From Pagrus major (taxonomy: Eukaryota; Chordata; Actinopteri; Spariformes; Sparidae): a stretch of 64,000 nucleotides of DNA. Numbering within the stretch: position 1 is the stretch's first letter; every line of letters starts with the position of its first letter. Positions 30,082-43,700 of this stretch are shown one piece after another. Under the pieces are notes generated by a model. The model did not search any database, was not told the DNA's origin, and saw only the letters and a program-made list of their open reading frames with translations. The DNA lies in the NCBI RefSeq assembly GCF_040436345.1, contig NC_133230.1, forward strand, positions 2,274,797-2,338,796, read 5' to 3'. The position numbers were made by a program, and so were the translations under genes.

Positions 30082-30961
30082 TTCAAAAAGGAATTAAAAC
30101 TTGATCAAAACGTCTAAACACACTTGATTATTGAAGAACTAATCACTTACATATTTCTTTTAGTTCTAGCCTAATACTTATTAAACAGGGCATATCAGAG
30201 ACATTTACTGGTAATAGAAAGATGAGGTATTTAAACAATAGATCTCCTGAAAGTCTGTCCCAATCGTACCAGGACTCATCATCAGGAGATGCTGCTGTTC
30301 CTGCAAACACAGGACATTTACACAGAAAACTTTATCTCAGACAAACTTCATCGCAGAGAAACGCGGGAAAAATCACCTTTATGAACTTTTTTTCCTGTTT
30401 ACTAATTTGTTAAAATTAAGGGGATGAGATTCTAGCTTAATGGTTATTTAAAACTTGGTTGAAACCTGGATAAGTGCAGAAACCTCCACAGATAAGAGAA
30501 AAGCGTGGTCGTAAACTACTGAGTGTCAAGTTGGGGCCCAGAGTACTTTTACTCTGGAGCATGTGTGTGTTAATTAGATCAGGAGAGAACACAGAACATC
30601 AGCCGTCGTTAGTCTCATTTACAATTGCAAAGACTTTCCTTTATAACACATGATTGTGACAGTTCTCTGTTCCTCTTGATGCCTGGAGAGTGGATTGATT
30701 TGATGAGGAACCTCGATTGACCAGAAAAGAAAGGAATGTGGCTGTCTCCGAGGGAAGGAGGACAGACGATGTTAGATAGTTGTAAATAACCATAGGGAGT
30801 CTCCTGGGAAACATCTATCTGACGGCTTTATTGTAAAGAAAACAACGTCCTCCTTGCCAAGCGAGGAGGAGAGAGACTGCAAGGCAAAGTCAGCTCCTAT
30901 CTGTAAAGGAATGTTTGCCTTCCACTTAGAACAAGGCCTCAATTAATAGCAGAGACGAGGG
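30082..30961 (-). repeat. spacer module, copy 2
   Basis: Minus-orientation copy of the 7269-8156 module, ending at CTCTGCTATTAATTGAGG near 30950. The C-P-V-F-type short frame is altered (CPVFAGTAAS). Confidence 0.5.
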
Positions 30962-31191
30962 ACATGTGTTCCTACACCGTACTCTTTCCTATTTCCAGAC
31001 ATTCTCTTAATCATACTTCTCCCTCCTCCACCTTTCCTGCTCGCACTCATTTCACACTCCGTCTCCAAATCCTCATCCTCCGACAGTCTACTACAACTTC
31101 CCATTCTGATCCAGTCACAACTCAGATTAGGCCAAAACAACACCCAAATCACCTGCTCTCCACCTTCCGGGTCCCCTCACTTGCGGAGGCT
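30962..31191 (-). mobile_element. 5'-terminal LINE fragment, copy 2
   Basis: Reverse-orientation match of 7056-7268. It abuts TGCGGAGGCTT, which equals the target site left of the LINE tail at 52711. Confidence 0.6.
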
Positions 31192-31969
31192 TTTAGTTCC
31201 GCTTCAGACTGAACACATTTTATTCAGAACCTGTTCAAAAATATATCTGACTACATTTTTAAACCTGGATAAATATTAGGACAAAAAATGTTGTCCAGTT
31301 GCTAAGCAAACTCCCAAATACTTTTATTTTATTCTTTATCTTTTTCCATTTCGTAAATTTATCTATATTAATTTAATTAACTATATTTAACACCATCTTT
31401 ATACTGTTTTTACACAGTGTGTTTACACGATGTTTGTTGTACTCCTTGTATTAAGGTGTAGATCTACTCTGCTTAATTCCACAAAGAAATGTGCCACTCT
31501 TTTCTAAACTGCTACTTTGAACTAACAGCTTACTTTTTGGTTACTTACATGGAAGCTACTGGAAAATCTACAAGTATTTAACATATAAATGTTTGTAGAA
31601 AAGCATGACACGAGGAACGATAATAAGTGGGACACATGAGACTGATTAACTGGACTTTTTAATCATCATTTTCACAAATATGGGCAAATCAGCATGAAGA
31701 TATTGACACAGAAACATATTGTGACATCGTCTCAATGGGAAATTGTACACATTCAGCTTTCAGCTCATCATTTCTCCTGTGTATATTGAGCCTCTGAGGA
31801 TTTTTCAAGTATATAATTTCAAGTTAAAGTTCTGGAATTATGCATGAAACACTAGAACTGAATCACCTCCAACATATTTCGCAAATACAAAGCTACTCGC
31901 CTGTACGTGTCCTCAAATGTCTCTTCAAAGCGACTGATCAGAGAAACTTTTCCCCCAGGTCTGGCAAAA
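31192..31969 (-). other. 3' flank of gene H
   Basis: It contains the decayed post-stop finger near 31900-31965 and a candidate poly(A) signal ATTAAA (minus strand) at 31658-31663. The rest is shared AT-rich sequence. Confidence 0.6.
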
Positions 31970-34862
31970 TTATGGTTTCTCACCTGTGTGGGTTCTCATG
32001 TGGACTGTTAAGTCACCACTTCGGGTGAAAGTCTTCCCACATGTTTTGCAAGTATACGGCTTGTCACCTGTGTGGGTTCTCATGTGGACTGTTAAGTCAC
32101 CACTTCGGGTGAAAGTCTTCCCACATGTTTTGCAAGTATACGGCTTGTCACCTGTGTGGGTTCTCATGTGAACGGTTAAGTGAACACTTTGGCTGAAAGC
32201 TTTCCCACATGTTTTGCAAGTATATGGTTTCTCACCTGTGTGGGTTCTCATGTGGACTGTTAAGTAAGTACTTCGGCTGAAAGCTTTCCCACATGTTTTG
32301 CAAGTATATGGTTTCTCACCTGTGTGGGTTCTCATGTGGACTGTTAAGGCTTCCCTTTGGCGGAAAGTATTCCCACATGTTTTGCAAGAGTACGGCTTCT
32401 CACCTGTGTGGGTTCGCATGTGAGCTCTCAATCTTTCATTTTGGCTGAAAGTCTTCCCACACACTTGGCAAGAATAAGGCTTCTCACCTGTGTGGGTTCT
32501 TGAGTGGACTGTTAATTCAGCACTTCGAGCGAAGGCTTTCCCACATACTTGGCAAGAATAAGGCTTGTCACCTGTGTGGGTTCTCATGTGAACGGTTAAG
32601 TTACTGTTTTGATTGAAAGTCTTCCCACATGTTTGGCAAGAATATGGCATCTCACTTGTGTGGGTTCTCATGTGGACTGTTAAGTTACTGTTTTGATTGA
32701 AAGTCTTCCCACATGTTTGGCAAGAATATGGCATCTCACTTGTGTGGGTTCTCATGTGGACTGTTAAGTTAGTACTTCGGCTGAAAGCTTTCCCACATGT
32801 TTTGCAAGTATAAGGCTTCTCACCTGTGTGGATTCTCATGTGACGAGTTAAGTGAGTACTGTGGCTGAAAGCTTTCCCACATATTTTGCAAGTATACGGC
32901 TTCTCACCTGTGTGGATTCTCATGTGCAGATTCAATTCACCACAAGTCTTGAAAGTCTTCCCACATGTTTGGCAAGAATACGGCTTCTCACCTGTGTGGG
33001 TTCTCATGTGGACTATTAAGTTAGCACGACACCTAAAGGCTTTCCCACATATTTTGCAAGTATACGGCTTCTCACCTGTGTGGATTCTCATGTGCACATT
33101 CAATTCACCACAAGTCTTGAAAGTCTTCCCGCATGTTTGGCAAGAATACGGCTTCTCACCTGTGTGGGTTCTTAGGTGTGCATTCAATCGGGACTTAAAC
33201 TTAAAAGCCTTTCCACATGTGTCACATTTGAAAGACGTTTTACCTGGGTGAGTGTTATGGCGAATGTCTGATGAGGTAGAGTTTTTTGCATTATCACTGT
33301 GACTTTTGCTTTCGTGATGTCTTTTCTTTTCTTTTGGCTCTCCATCTCCAGCTGATCCTGAATCTCCATGTTTTCCTCCTTTCTGATCTTGGCTCTCAGC
33401 TACATGAGAGTTGTTAGAGAGGAGCTGGTGGTCACTTTTTGGTTCTGCTTCACTGTGGTCACTTTCCTCATAAATTGGAGTCAACATGACGGTATCCGTC
33501 TCAACCTTCAGTACAAGCTGCTCTCCCTCCCGACTGATGCAGAGTTCCTCCTGTTCCTCTTTAATCTCTGGAGGCTCTGGGTCCTCTTGGTCCAGACTGG
33601 AGTTCCTCTCCTGGTTACAAACCTGCTGGTCAGTGAGAACCTCCTCCTCCTTACAGACATGTTGCTGTGGGAGCTCTGGAGGGACAGAGAACAAAAGGCA
33701 GAGATTATTTAATCAACCTTTATTTGTAGTAACTTGTATTATGTAAACCTGAGCACATTTCAATTCATCCTCAAATATGCATGTTCTTCTTCAGGAACAG
33801 CAACTGAACAGCAACTGAACAGCATGCTCAGAGGTGAGTGCACTTTTCTGAGTGGTGATTAGCACCAGTATGAGTCTCCTGCATCCCTCTTGTTTGTAGT
33901 ATGTAGGAGTGCGTTTCCCACTCGTTATCAATAAAATGGGCAGTCCTTGCTTCACGTGTGGCCCGTGAAGTCCATCCATCGCAGGTGAGCACAATTCTCT
34001 CTGCAGACTGGAGCGATCCTCCACCTTTCCTGTCGTCTCATCATAAAGAGCTGGAAAAGCTTCTTCTGTGAAATATTTTCTGCTCTGTACTTCATACCTT
34101 GGTTCCAGTGTTTGTAGCATTTGGCAAAAACCATCATTTTCTTTGCCATGAATGTTTTGAATGTTAAATCTAAATTTGTTGTCAATAACTTCCAGGTCAT
34201 CTGACCAATTGACTCCAAACCAATGCCAAATTGTATTAATACACTGGGTGATTAGGACACACCTCGTTATATGGATTTTAGTGCTACTTATATTAATGTT
34301 TTGACTGTAAAATCTACATTTTTCCCAATAGTTTCCAGCTCATCTGACCCACTGACTCAAAATCAATGCCGACATGTCTTCATAATAGGTTCAATGAGAC
34401 ACACCTCTTTCTGTTTAGTTTTAGTGCTCCTCGTATTTTTCTGAACGTTTTGTGTGTAAAATCAGCATTTTTTGAGTGGAGTTTGGCTGCGGTCTTCTAT
34501 AGAACGGAGCCCAGCCGTGCAGCGGGCACTCAGAACCTCCGGAGTCCCGGAGTGGAATGAACCAACACGAGGGAAACACTCGTCTGTTCGCTCCGTGTAG
34601 TGAAACGTGGCTGCGATGCATATCTCCCCCTCTATGGCCACTCCAGGGCTCTGAACATTAGTGTTGTTAAAATAATAAACTTGTCCTCACCTGTCCTGTG
34701 TAACTTTACTTGGGGTTTCCAGCAGATATCCAGCAGGACGCGCTGCCGATCGATCTCTTCCTCGTACTGGACGATAGTTGTTTTAAACACTCGGAATATT
34801 TCTTCAGCAGCAGCAGTTAGTCGCTCGTTGACAAACTCTCTCCAACTCTCAACTGAACTCAT
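31970..34862 (-). CDS. C2H2 zinc-finger protein, gene H (625 aa, 15 fingers)
   Basis: Exon 1 is 34862-34691 and exon 2 is 33675-31970. Residue 7 of exon 1 is Trp in place of Leu (SVESWREF), which alters the otherwise invariant helix. Fifteen complete fingers follow. Fingers 7 and 8 are identical (FNQNSNLTVH with TSEMP linkers), as are 14 and 15 ([10 protein letters not shown] with TGDKP), showing recent one-finger duplications. Fingers 2-5 ([31 protein letters not shown]) also occur as a block in gene K. It has the longest uninterrupted finger array in the window. Confidence 0.9.
33790..34120 (-). pseudogene. hAT transposase relic in intron 1 of gene H
   Basis: Minus-strand reading [20 protein letters not shown] and [17 protein letters not shown], with the same central deletion as gene D and the tandem CTGTTCAGTTG unit as in gene E. 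Confidence 0.55.
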
Positions 34863-35040
34863 TGTTCTTTAATTACTAATTCAATAATGAGCTGCGCTGT
34901 GACTCAGTACCGTCTTCCACTTCGTTCATTACACACAGGCAGCTAATGCTGCTAGCTGCTACTGTTTACTTCCGCTGGGTGTCACGCTTTTAAGCTCCGA
35001 CGGGGGAAGTGCGGAGGCTTTTATTTCCGCTTCAGACTGA
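34863..35040 (-). promoter_or_regulatory. conserved promoter / 5' UTR block of gene H
   Basis: GGAAGTAAACA (minus strand) lies at 34963-34973, with ATAAAAG further upstream and the AP-1 type site between it and the ATG. Confidence 0.5.
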
Positions 35041-35611
35041 ACACATTTTATTCAGAACCTGTTTAAAACATATCTGACTACACTTTTAAACTTCAATAAA
35101 TAATTTGACCAAAAAATGTTGTCCAGTTGCTAAGCAAACTCCCCAAAACTTTTATTTATATTAATTTAATTAACTATATTTAACACCATTTTTATACTGT
35201 TTTTACACAGTGTGTTTACACTATGTTTGTTGTACTCCTTGAATTAAGGTGTAGATCTACTCTGCTTAATTCCACAAAGAAATATGCCACTCTTTTTTAA
35301 ACTGCTACTTTGAACTAACAGCTTACTTTTTGGTTACTTACATGGAAGCTACTGGAAAAACTACAAGTATTTAACATATAGATGTTTGTAGAAAAGCATG
35401 ACACGAGGAGCGATACTAAGTTGGAAACATGAGAGCGATTAGCTCGACTTTTTAATTATCATTTTCACAAATATGGGCAAATCAGCATGAAGATATTGAC
35501 ACAGAAACATATTGTGACATCTTCTCAATGGGAAATTGTACACATTCAGCCTTTGGCTCATCATTTCTCCTGTGTATATTGAGCCTCTGAGGATTTTTCA
35601 AGTATGAATGA
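35041..35611 (-). other. flank between remnant I and gene H
   Basis: Shared AT-rich flank with a candidate poly(A) signal ATTAAA (minus strand) at 35451-35456. No gene is seen. Confidence 0.55.
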
Positions 35612-35626
35612 CACACTAGAACTGAA

Positions 35627-35821
35627 TCACCTCCAACATATTTCGCAAAATTGTGGCTTCTCACCTGTGTGAGTTCTCATGTGACAAGTTAAGTAAGAAC
35701 GCAACCCAAAAGCCTTCCCACAATTTTCACAGGTAAAAGGCTTCTCACCTGTGTGGATTCTCTTTTGTTGATTTAATGCAGTCTTGAAATCCATCCCACA
35801 TGTTTGGCAAGAAAAAGGCAT
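35627..35821 (-). pseudogene. zinc-finger remnant I
   Basis: Nearly the same as remnant G. The second finger reads [11 protein letters not shown], keeping its His residues. It has no upstream exon and ends [12 protein letters not shown]. Confidence 0.65.
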
Positions 35822-36704
35822 TTCAAAAAGGAATTAAAACTTGATCAAAACGTCTAAACACACTTGATTATTGAAGAACTAATCAATTACATATTTCTTT
35901 TAGTTCTAGCCTAATACTTATTAAACGGGGCATATCAGAGACATTTACTGGTAATAGAAAGATGAGGTATTTAAACAATAGATCTCCTGAAAGTCTGTCC
36001 CAATCGTACCAGGACTCACCATCAGAAGGTGCTGTGGTTCCTCCAAACACAGGACATTTACACAGAAAACTTTATCTCAGACAAACTTCATCGCAGAGAA
36101 ACGTGGGAAAAATCAGTTTTATGAACTTCTTTTCCTGTTTACTAATTTGTTAAGATTAAGAGGATGAGATTCCAGCTTAATGGTTATTTAAAACTTGGTT
36201 GAAACCTGGATAAGTGCAGAAACCTCCACAGATAAGAGAAAAGCGTGGTCGTAAACTACTGAGTGTCAAGGTGGGGCCCAGAGTACTTTTACTCTGGAGC
36301 ATGTGTGTGTTAATTAGATCAGGAGAGAACACAGAACATCAGCCGCCGTTGGTCTCATTTACAATTGCAAAGACTTTCCTTTATAACACATGATTGTGAC
36401 AGTTCTCTGTTCCTCTTGATGCCTGGAGAGTGGATTGATTTGATGAGGAACCTCGATTGACCAGAAAAGAAAGGAATGTGGCTGTCTCCGAGGGAAGGAG
36501 GACAGACAATGTTAGATAGTTGTAAATAACCGTAGGGAGTCTCCTGGGAAACGTCTATCTGACGGCTTTATTGTAAAGAAAACAACGTCCTCCTTGCCAA
36601 GCGAGGAGGAGAGAGACTGCAAGGCAAAGTCAGCTCCTATCTGTAAAGCAATGTTTGCCTTCCACTTAGAACAAGGCCTCAATTAATAGCAGAGACGAGG
36701 ACAT
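35822..36704 (-). repeat. spacer module, copy 3
   Basis: Minus-orientation copy, very close to copy 2; it differs by scattered substitutions only. Confidence 0.5.
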
Positions 36705-36920
36705 GTGTTCCTACACCGTACTCTTTCCTATTTCCAGACATTCTTTTAATCGTACTTCTCCCTCCTCCACCTTTCCTGCTCGCACTCATTTCACACTCCG
36801 TCTCCAAATCCTCATCCTCCGACAGTCTACTACAACTTCCCATTCTGATCCAGTCACAACTCAGATTAGGCCAAAACAACACCCAAATCACCTGCTCTCC
36901 ACCTTCCGGGTCCCCTCACT
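36705..36920 (-). mobile_element. 5'-terminal LINE fragment, copy 3
   Basis: As copy 2, ending beside TGCGGAGGCTT. The remnant-spacer-LINE-flank order (35.6-37.7 kb) repeats that at 29.9-32 kb, so the whole block was duplicated. Confidence 0.6.
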
Positions 36921-37706
36921 TGCGGAGGCTTTTAGTTCCGCTTCAGACTGAACACATTTTATTCAGAACCTGTTCAAAAATATATCTGACTACATTTTTA
37001 AACCTGGATAAATATTAGGACAAAAAATGTTGTCCAGTTGCTAAGCAAACTCCCAAATACTTTTATTTTATTCTTTATCTTTTTCCATTTCGTAAATTTA
37101 TCTATATTAATTTAATTAACTATATTTAACACCATTTTTATACTGTTTTACAGTGTGTTCACACTTTGTTTGTTGTACTCCTTGTATTAAGGTGTAGATC
37201 TACTCTGCTTAATTCCACAAAGAAATGTGCCACTCTTTTCTAAACTGCTACTTTGAACTAACAGCTTACTTTTTGGTTACTTACATGGAAGCTACTGGAA
37301 AATCTACAAGTATTTAACATATAGATGTTTGTAGAAAAGCATGACACGAGGAGCGATAATAAGTGGGACACATGAGACTGATTAACTTGACTTTTTAATC
37401 ATCATTTTCACAAATATGGGCAAATCAGCATGAAGATATTGACACAGAAACATATTGTGACATCTTCTCAATGGGAAATTGTACACATTCAGCTTTCAGC
37501 TCATCATTTCTCCTGTGTATATTGAGCCTCTGAGGATTTTTCAAGTATATAATTTCAAGTTAAAGTTCTGGAATTATGCATGAAACACTAGAACTGAATC
37601 ACCTCCAACATATTTCGCAAATACAAAGCTACTCGCCTGTACGTGTCCTCAAATGTCTCTTCAAAGCAGACTGATCAGAGAAACTTTTCCCCCAGGTCTT
37701 TCAAAA
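36921..37706 (-). other. 3' flank of gene J
   Basis: The decayed post-stop finger at about 37610-37700 lacks the 1-nt deletion common in other copies. A candidate poly(A) signal ATTAAA (minus strand) lies at 37394-37399. Confidence 0.6.
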
Positions 37707-40700
37707 TTATGGCTTCTCAAATGTGTGGATTCTCATGTGACGAGTTAAGTGAGCAGAACACCTGAAAGCTTTCCCACATGTTTTGCAAGTATACGGCTTC
37801 TCACCTGTGTGGGTTCTCATGTGAATTCCTAAGGATTCATTTTTGCTGAAAGTCTTCCCACATGTTTGGCAAGTATATGGTTTCTCACCTGTGTGGGTTC
37901 TCATGTGGACTGTTAAGTGAGCAGAACACCTGAAAGCTTTCCCACATGTTTTGCAAGTATACGGCTTCTCACCAGTGTGGATTCTCATGTGCCGATTCAA
38001 TTCATCACGAGTCTTGAAAGTCTTGCCACATGTTTTGCAAGAATAAGGCTTCTCACCTGTGTGGGTTCTCATGTGGACTGTTAAGTAAGTACTTTGGCTG
38101 AAAGCTTTCCCACATGTTTTGCAAGTATACGGCTTCTCACCTGTGTGGATTCTCATGTGGACTGTTAAGTCACCACTTCGAGTAAAAGCTTTCCCACATG
38201 TTTTGCAAGTATACGGCTTCTCACCAGTGTGGATTCTCATGTGCACATTCAATTCACTATGAGTCTTGAAAGTCTTCCCACATGTTTTGCAAGAATAAGG
38301 CTTCTCACCTGTGTGGGTTCTGACGTGTCTATTCAATTCACTATGAGTCTTGAAAGTCTTCCCACATGTTTTGCAAGAATAAGGCTTCTCACCTGTGTGG
38401 GTTCTGACGTGTCTATTCAATAGGGACTTAAACTTAAAAGCCTTTCCACATGTGTCACATTTGAAAGACGTTTTACCTGGGTGAGTGTTATGGTGAATGT
38501 CTGATGAGGTAGAGTTTTTTGCATCATCACTGGGACTTTTGCTTCCGTGATGTCTTTTCTTTTGTTTTGGCTCTCCATCTCCAGCTGATCCTGAATCTCC
38601 ATGTTTTCCTCCTTTCTGATCTTGGCTCTCAGCTACATGAGAGTTGTTAGAGAGGAGCTGGTGGTCACTTTTTGGTTCTGCTTCACTGTGGTCACTTTCC
38701 TCATAAGTTGGAGTCAACATGACGGTATCTGTCTCAACCTTCAGTACAAGCTGCTCTCCCTCCCGACTGGTGCAGAGTTCCTCCTGTTCCTCTTTAATCT
38801 CACATGTTTGGCAAGAATAAGGCTTCTCACCTCTGTGGGTTCTCATGTGGACTTTTAAGTGATCAGAACGCCTGAAAGCTTTCCCACATATTTTGCAAGT
38901 ATACGGCTTCTCACCTGTGTGGGTTCTCATGTGGACTGTTAAGGCTTCCCTTTGGCGGAAAGTATTCCCACATGTTTTGCAAGAGTACGGCTTCTCACCT
39001 GTGTGGGTTCGCATGTGAGCTCTCAATCTTTCATTTTGGCTGAAAGTCTTCCCACATACTTGGCAAGAATAAGGCTTCTCACCTGTGTGGGTTCTCATGT
39101 GGACTATTAAGTTTGCACGCCACCTGAAAGCTTTCCCACATATTTTGCAAGTATACGGCTTCTCACCTTTGTGGGTTCTCATGTGCACATTCAATTCACC
39201 ATGAGTCTTGAAAGTCTTCCCACATGTTTGGCAAGAATACGGCTTCTCACCTGTGTGGGTTCTCATGTGGGCTGCTAAGTTTTCATTTTGGCTGAAAGTC
39301 TTCCCACATACTTGGCAAGAATAAGGCTTCTCACCTGTGTGCGTTCTCATGTGGACTGTTAAGGATTCACTTCGGCTGAAAGTCTTCCCACATGTGTTGC
39401 AAGTATAAGGCTTCTCACCAGTGTGGATTCTCATGTGAATTTTAAAGTTACCATTTCGGTTGAAAGACTTCCCACAAATTTCACAGTTAAAAGGCTTCTC
39501 ACCTGTGTGGATTCTCATGTGGACTGTTAAGTGAACACTTTGGCTGAAAGCTTTCCCACATGTTTTGCAAGAATGCGGCTTCTCACCTGTGTGGGTTCTT
39601 AGGTGTGCATTCAATCGGGACTTAAACTTAAAAGCCTTTCCACATGTGTCACATTTGAAAGACGTTTTACCTGGGTGAGTGTTATGGCAAATGTCTGATG
39701 AGGTAGAGTTTTTTGCATTATCACTGTGACTTTTGCTTCCGTGATGTCTTTTCTTTTGTTTTGGCTCTCCATCTCCAGCTGATCCTGAATCTCCATGTTT
39801 TCCTCCTTTCTGATCTTGGCTCTCAGCTACATGAGAGTTGTTAGAGAGGAGCTGGTGGTCACTTTTTGGTTCTGATTCACTGTGGTCACTTTCTTCATAA
39901 GTTGCAGTCAACATGACGGTATCCGTCTCAACCTTCAGTACAAGCTGCTCTCCCTCCCGACTGGTGCAGAGTTCCTCTTTAATCTCTGGAGGCTCTGGGT
40001 CCTCTTGGTCCAGGCTGGAGTTCCTCTCCTGGTTACAAACCTGCTGGTCAGTGAGAACCTCCTCCTCCTTACAGACATGTTGCTGTGGGAGCTCTGGAGG
40101 GACAGAGAACAAAAGGCAGAGATTATTTAATCAACCAATCAACCTTTATTTGTAGTAACTTGTATTATGTAAACCTGAGCACATTTCAATTCATCCTCAA
40201 ATATGCATGTTCTTCTTCAGGAACAGCAACTGAACAGCAACTGAACAGCATGCTCAGAGGTGAGTGCACTTCTCTGAGTGGTGATTAGCACCGGTATGAG
40301 TCTCGTCCCTCTTGTTTGTAGTATGTAGGAGTGCGTTTCCCTCTCGTTATCAATAAAATGGGCAGTCCTTGCTTCACGTAGGACTCTGTGGCCCGTGAAG
40401 TCCATCCATCGCAGGTGAGCACAATTCTCTCTGCAGACTGGAGCGATCCTCCACCTTTCCTCTCGTCTCATCATAAAGAGCTGGAATAGCTTCTTCTGTG
40501 AAATATTTTCTGCTCTGTATTTCATACCTTGGTTCCGGTGTTTGTAGCATTTGGCAAAAAACATCATTTTCCTTGTTATGAATGTTTTGAATGCAAAATG
40601 TACATTTTTCCCAATAGTTTCCAGCTCATCTGACCCACTGACTCAAAACCAATGCCAACATGTCTTCATAATAGGTTCAATGAGACACACCTCTTTCTGT

Positions 40701-43700
40701 TGAGTTTCAGTGCTCCTCATATTGTTCTGAACGTTTTGTGTGTAAAATCAGCATTTTTTGAGTGGAGTTTGGCTGCGGTCTTCTACAGAACGGAGCCCAG
40801 CCGTGTATGAAGGTAGATTTGTGTCTTTATTATTCAATCAAAAAAAAGGTTGCTTCAATCAAAAAATATATTTTCGATCAAAAAAACCCATTTCAATCAA
40901 AGAAAAAAAGTGTTTGAATGCAAAAATATAGTTGAGACTCAAAAAAATGCATTTGAACACTGTTTTTCTTTGCTTGAAAATGTTTTCTTTGATAGAAGTG
41001 AAGGTTATTTGTTTGAAGCAACTTTTTTGATTGAAGTATTGTTGTTTAGTGTTTGGGCCATATTATGGGTTGGACATTTGTGTCTTTATAATTCAATCAA
41101 AAAAGAAGTTGCTTCAAACAAACAAAAAATATTTTCAATAAAAAAAAATCACTTCAATCAAAAAATAAACCTTTTCAATCATAGAAAAAATGTTTTTGAA
41201 TGCAAAAAAATATTTGAGACTCAAAAAATTGCACTTGAACACTTTTTTTTGGATTGAAAATGTTTTCTTTGATTGAAGTAATCTTTTTTGTGTTTGGACC
41301 ATGTTGTGGGTAGGACATTTGTGTCTTAATTATTCAATCCCAAAAAAGTTGCTTCAATCAAAAAAATATATATTTTCAATGAAAGAAAAAACTGTTTAAA
41401 TGAAAAAAAAATCATTTCAAGTGTTGTTTTTTTTATTGAACTTTTTTTTCGATTTGAAGTGAAAAAAGTTTTGAAATCGTTTTTTTTTGTTTAAATCATT
41501 TTGACACAAACGTACCGCAGTGGGCGGGTGCTTCCCCATTGGTCAGACATGTTTGAGTGACAAGTGTCTACACCAACGACGTCTTTCTGACAAGCAAGTC
41601 ATGGTCTCCAGCAGCCAGGAAGCAGTGGTGGAGTTGTTGTATATATGTCTATGGCATGGATCTATAATAGATCCATGTCTATGGTGGTTAGTAGATAAAA
41701 CCATAGACATATATACAGAGACACCTCACTGAGCGGGTTGTTCCGCTGCTGCGATACGTCGACGTCGCCGCCATATTGGAGGAGGCAGATCTGCCCCGTG
41801 AACTAATACAAGTGAATGGAGTGAACTTTACAAAGCTCCTTCTACAAAGTGCTGTAAGTTAATGTCTCTCATTTACACACGTACGAATATATTCAGGAAA
41901 CAGACAGGAACCAGAAACAACGCCTGTAACGTCCTCTGATGATTATAAACGTTAACTACTCCTCATATGTTCAGTAAACAGGTGGGCACCAAACCACCGG
42001 ATGTACTTTTATAATGTTTTTATCAGAGGTGTCAAGTAACGAAGTACAAATACTTCGTTACCTTACTTAAGTAGAAATTTTGGGTATCTATACTTTACTG
42101 GAGTAATTATTTTTCAGCCAACTTTTTACTTCTACTCCTTACATTTTCACGCAATTATCTGTACTTTCTACTCCTTACATTTTAAAAATAGCCTCGTTAC
42201 TCGTGAAATTTCGCTGCACCTCTGATGCGCCTCCGGAGAGGCACAGTATTGGCGAGCCGAACCAGTGTGAACGGATAAGCCGGCGGCGCGGAGCGGGGGC
42301 GTGTCGGTCTGGTGTTCACTGTCTGATAACTGTACAGATCCTTCACTCAACAAAATATAGATAAATGTCCCACAAAGCAACGTTACATGACCATACAACA
42401 GTAACGTAGTAACTGGTTGTGTCTTTGGCAACTTATATGAGGAAAAAAATACCGCAGTTATTCGTGGAGAAGTGTCTGTCCGACCGACTCTTCGTCACAT
42501 TTCTGCCAGAAAAACAGCGTCTGTCCCCAGCAAAAAACTTTAACTTGCCAACTGTTTGTTGCGGTGAAGACTTCAGTGAACTTTCCCCCATAAACAGCCT
42601 CCCTCCCCGCAAGTGATAGAGTCAGACAGCATCCTGTTTACTGATGGCGATTATGTAATTAAGAGAAAAACGTAACTTTGTCATTTTCCAGGATGTTTGG
42701 TGGGTCAGGATCCCAATCACAGCACATTATAACAGCATCCATATGATTATAAACAGTCAGTTGATACATGTTTAGATTAACAGGAGGACACCGGGGAAAA
42801 CATGTTGAAAAAAACACACGTCATCATCATGACGTGTACCGTCACGCCTCTTTTGGAGCCGCGGCGCCGACTCTCTGTGTGAATTACACTCTTTTACACT
42901 CTTTTTTGTATGTACTTTAAAAAAAACTGTTTTCTAATGTAACATTAACTTGATATTGGTATTAAAAAATGTTTTAATACATAATCCACATCTTATTATA
43001 AATTAGGTTGTTATGGTATCAATCTGAAAGGTAAAACCATCGAATTTTACTCAATGGCCTTTGTGCCCTGTCATGTGGCCTTGGTGCCCCTAAAATGATG
43101 AAATTCCAACCCTGTCCAACACCCTATTGGTTTGTACGCGATCCATCACCCCATAACATTATAGTCATTATGGCCTTTAGAAAAATGTTTTTTTGGGGAG
43201 GTGGGGTAGTGCACTATAGGCCCCTGTGGCGCGGCCTAAGCTTTTGTCCTTAATGGCATTTTTTTCCCTTACATTACTTTTACTTTTATACTTTAAGTAG
43301 TTTTGAAACCAGTACTTTTACACTTTTACTTGAGTAAAAAGCTTGAGTTGATACTTCAACTTCTACAGAAGTATTTTTAAACCCTTGTATCTATACTTCT
43401 ACCTGAGTAATGAATGTGAATACTTTCGACACCTCTGGTTTTTATGAGTGTTTACAGCTGCCAACGTATGTAACGCTGCTACTGTCATGATACGTGACGG
43501 TAACGCAAGCAATTTCCCGTCGGGGATTAATGAAGTATTTCTGATTCTGATTAATATATTATGCAGTCAGTTGTCCATATTTAAGTTGACAGTATGGTAG
43601 ACAGACATCACATTTACATGTCAGGATCTGGTTATTATAGACACAGATTCAATATTTAACCGTCATGTATCATCACATCGTCATCGTCTCTGCTATTAAT

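Noticed and set aside
42168..42616. 87- and 65-codon frames inside the 1.4-kb hAT element
   Set aside because: They do not resemble hAT transposase blocks; identity between the two copies follows from the segmental duplication.
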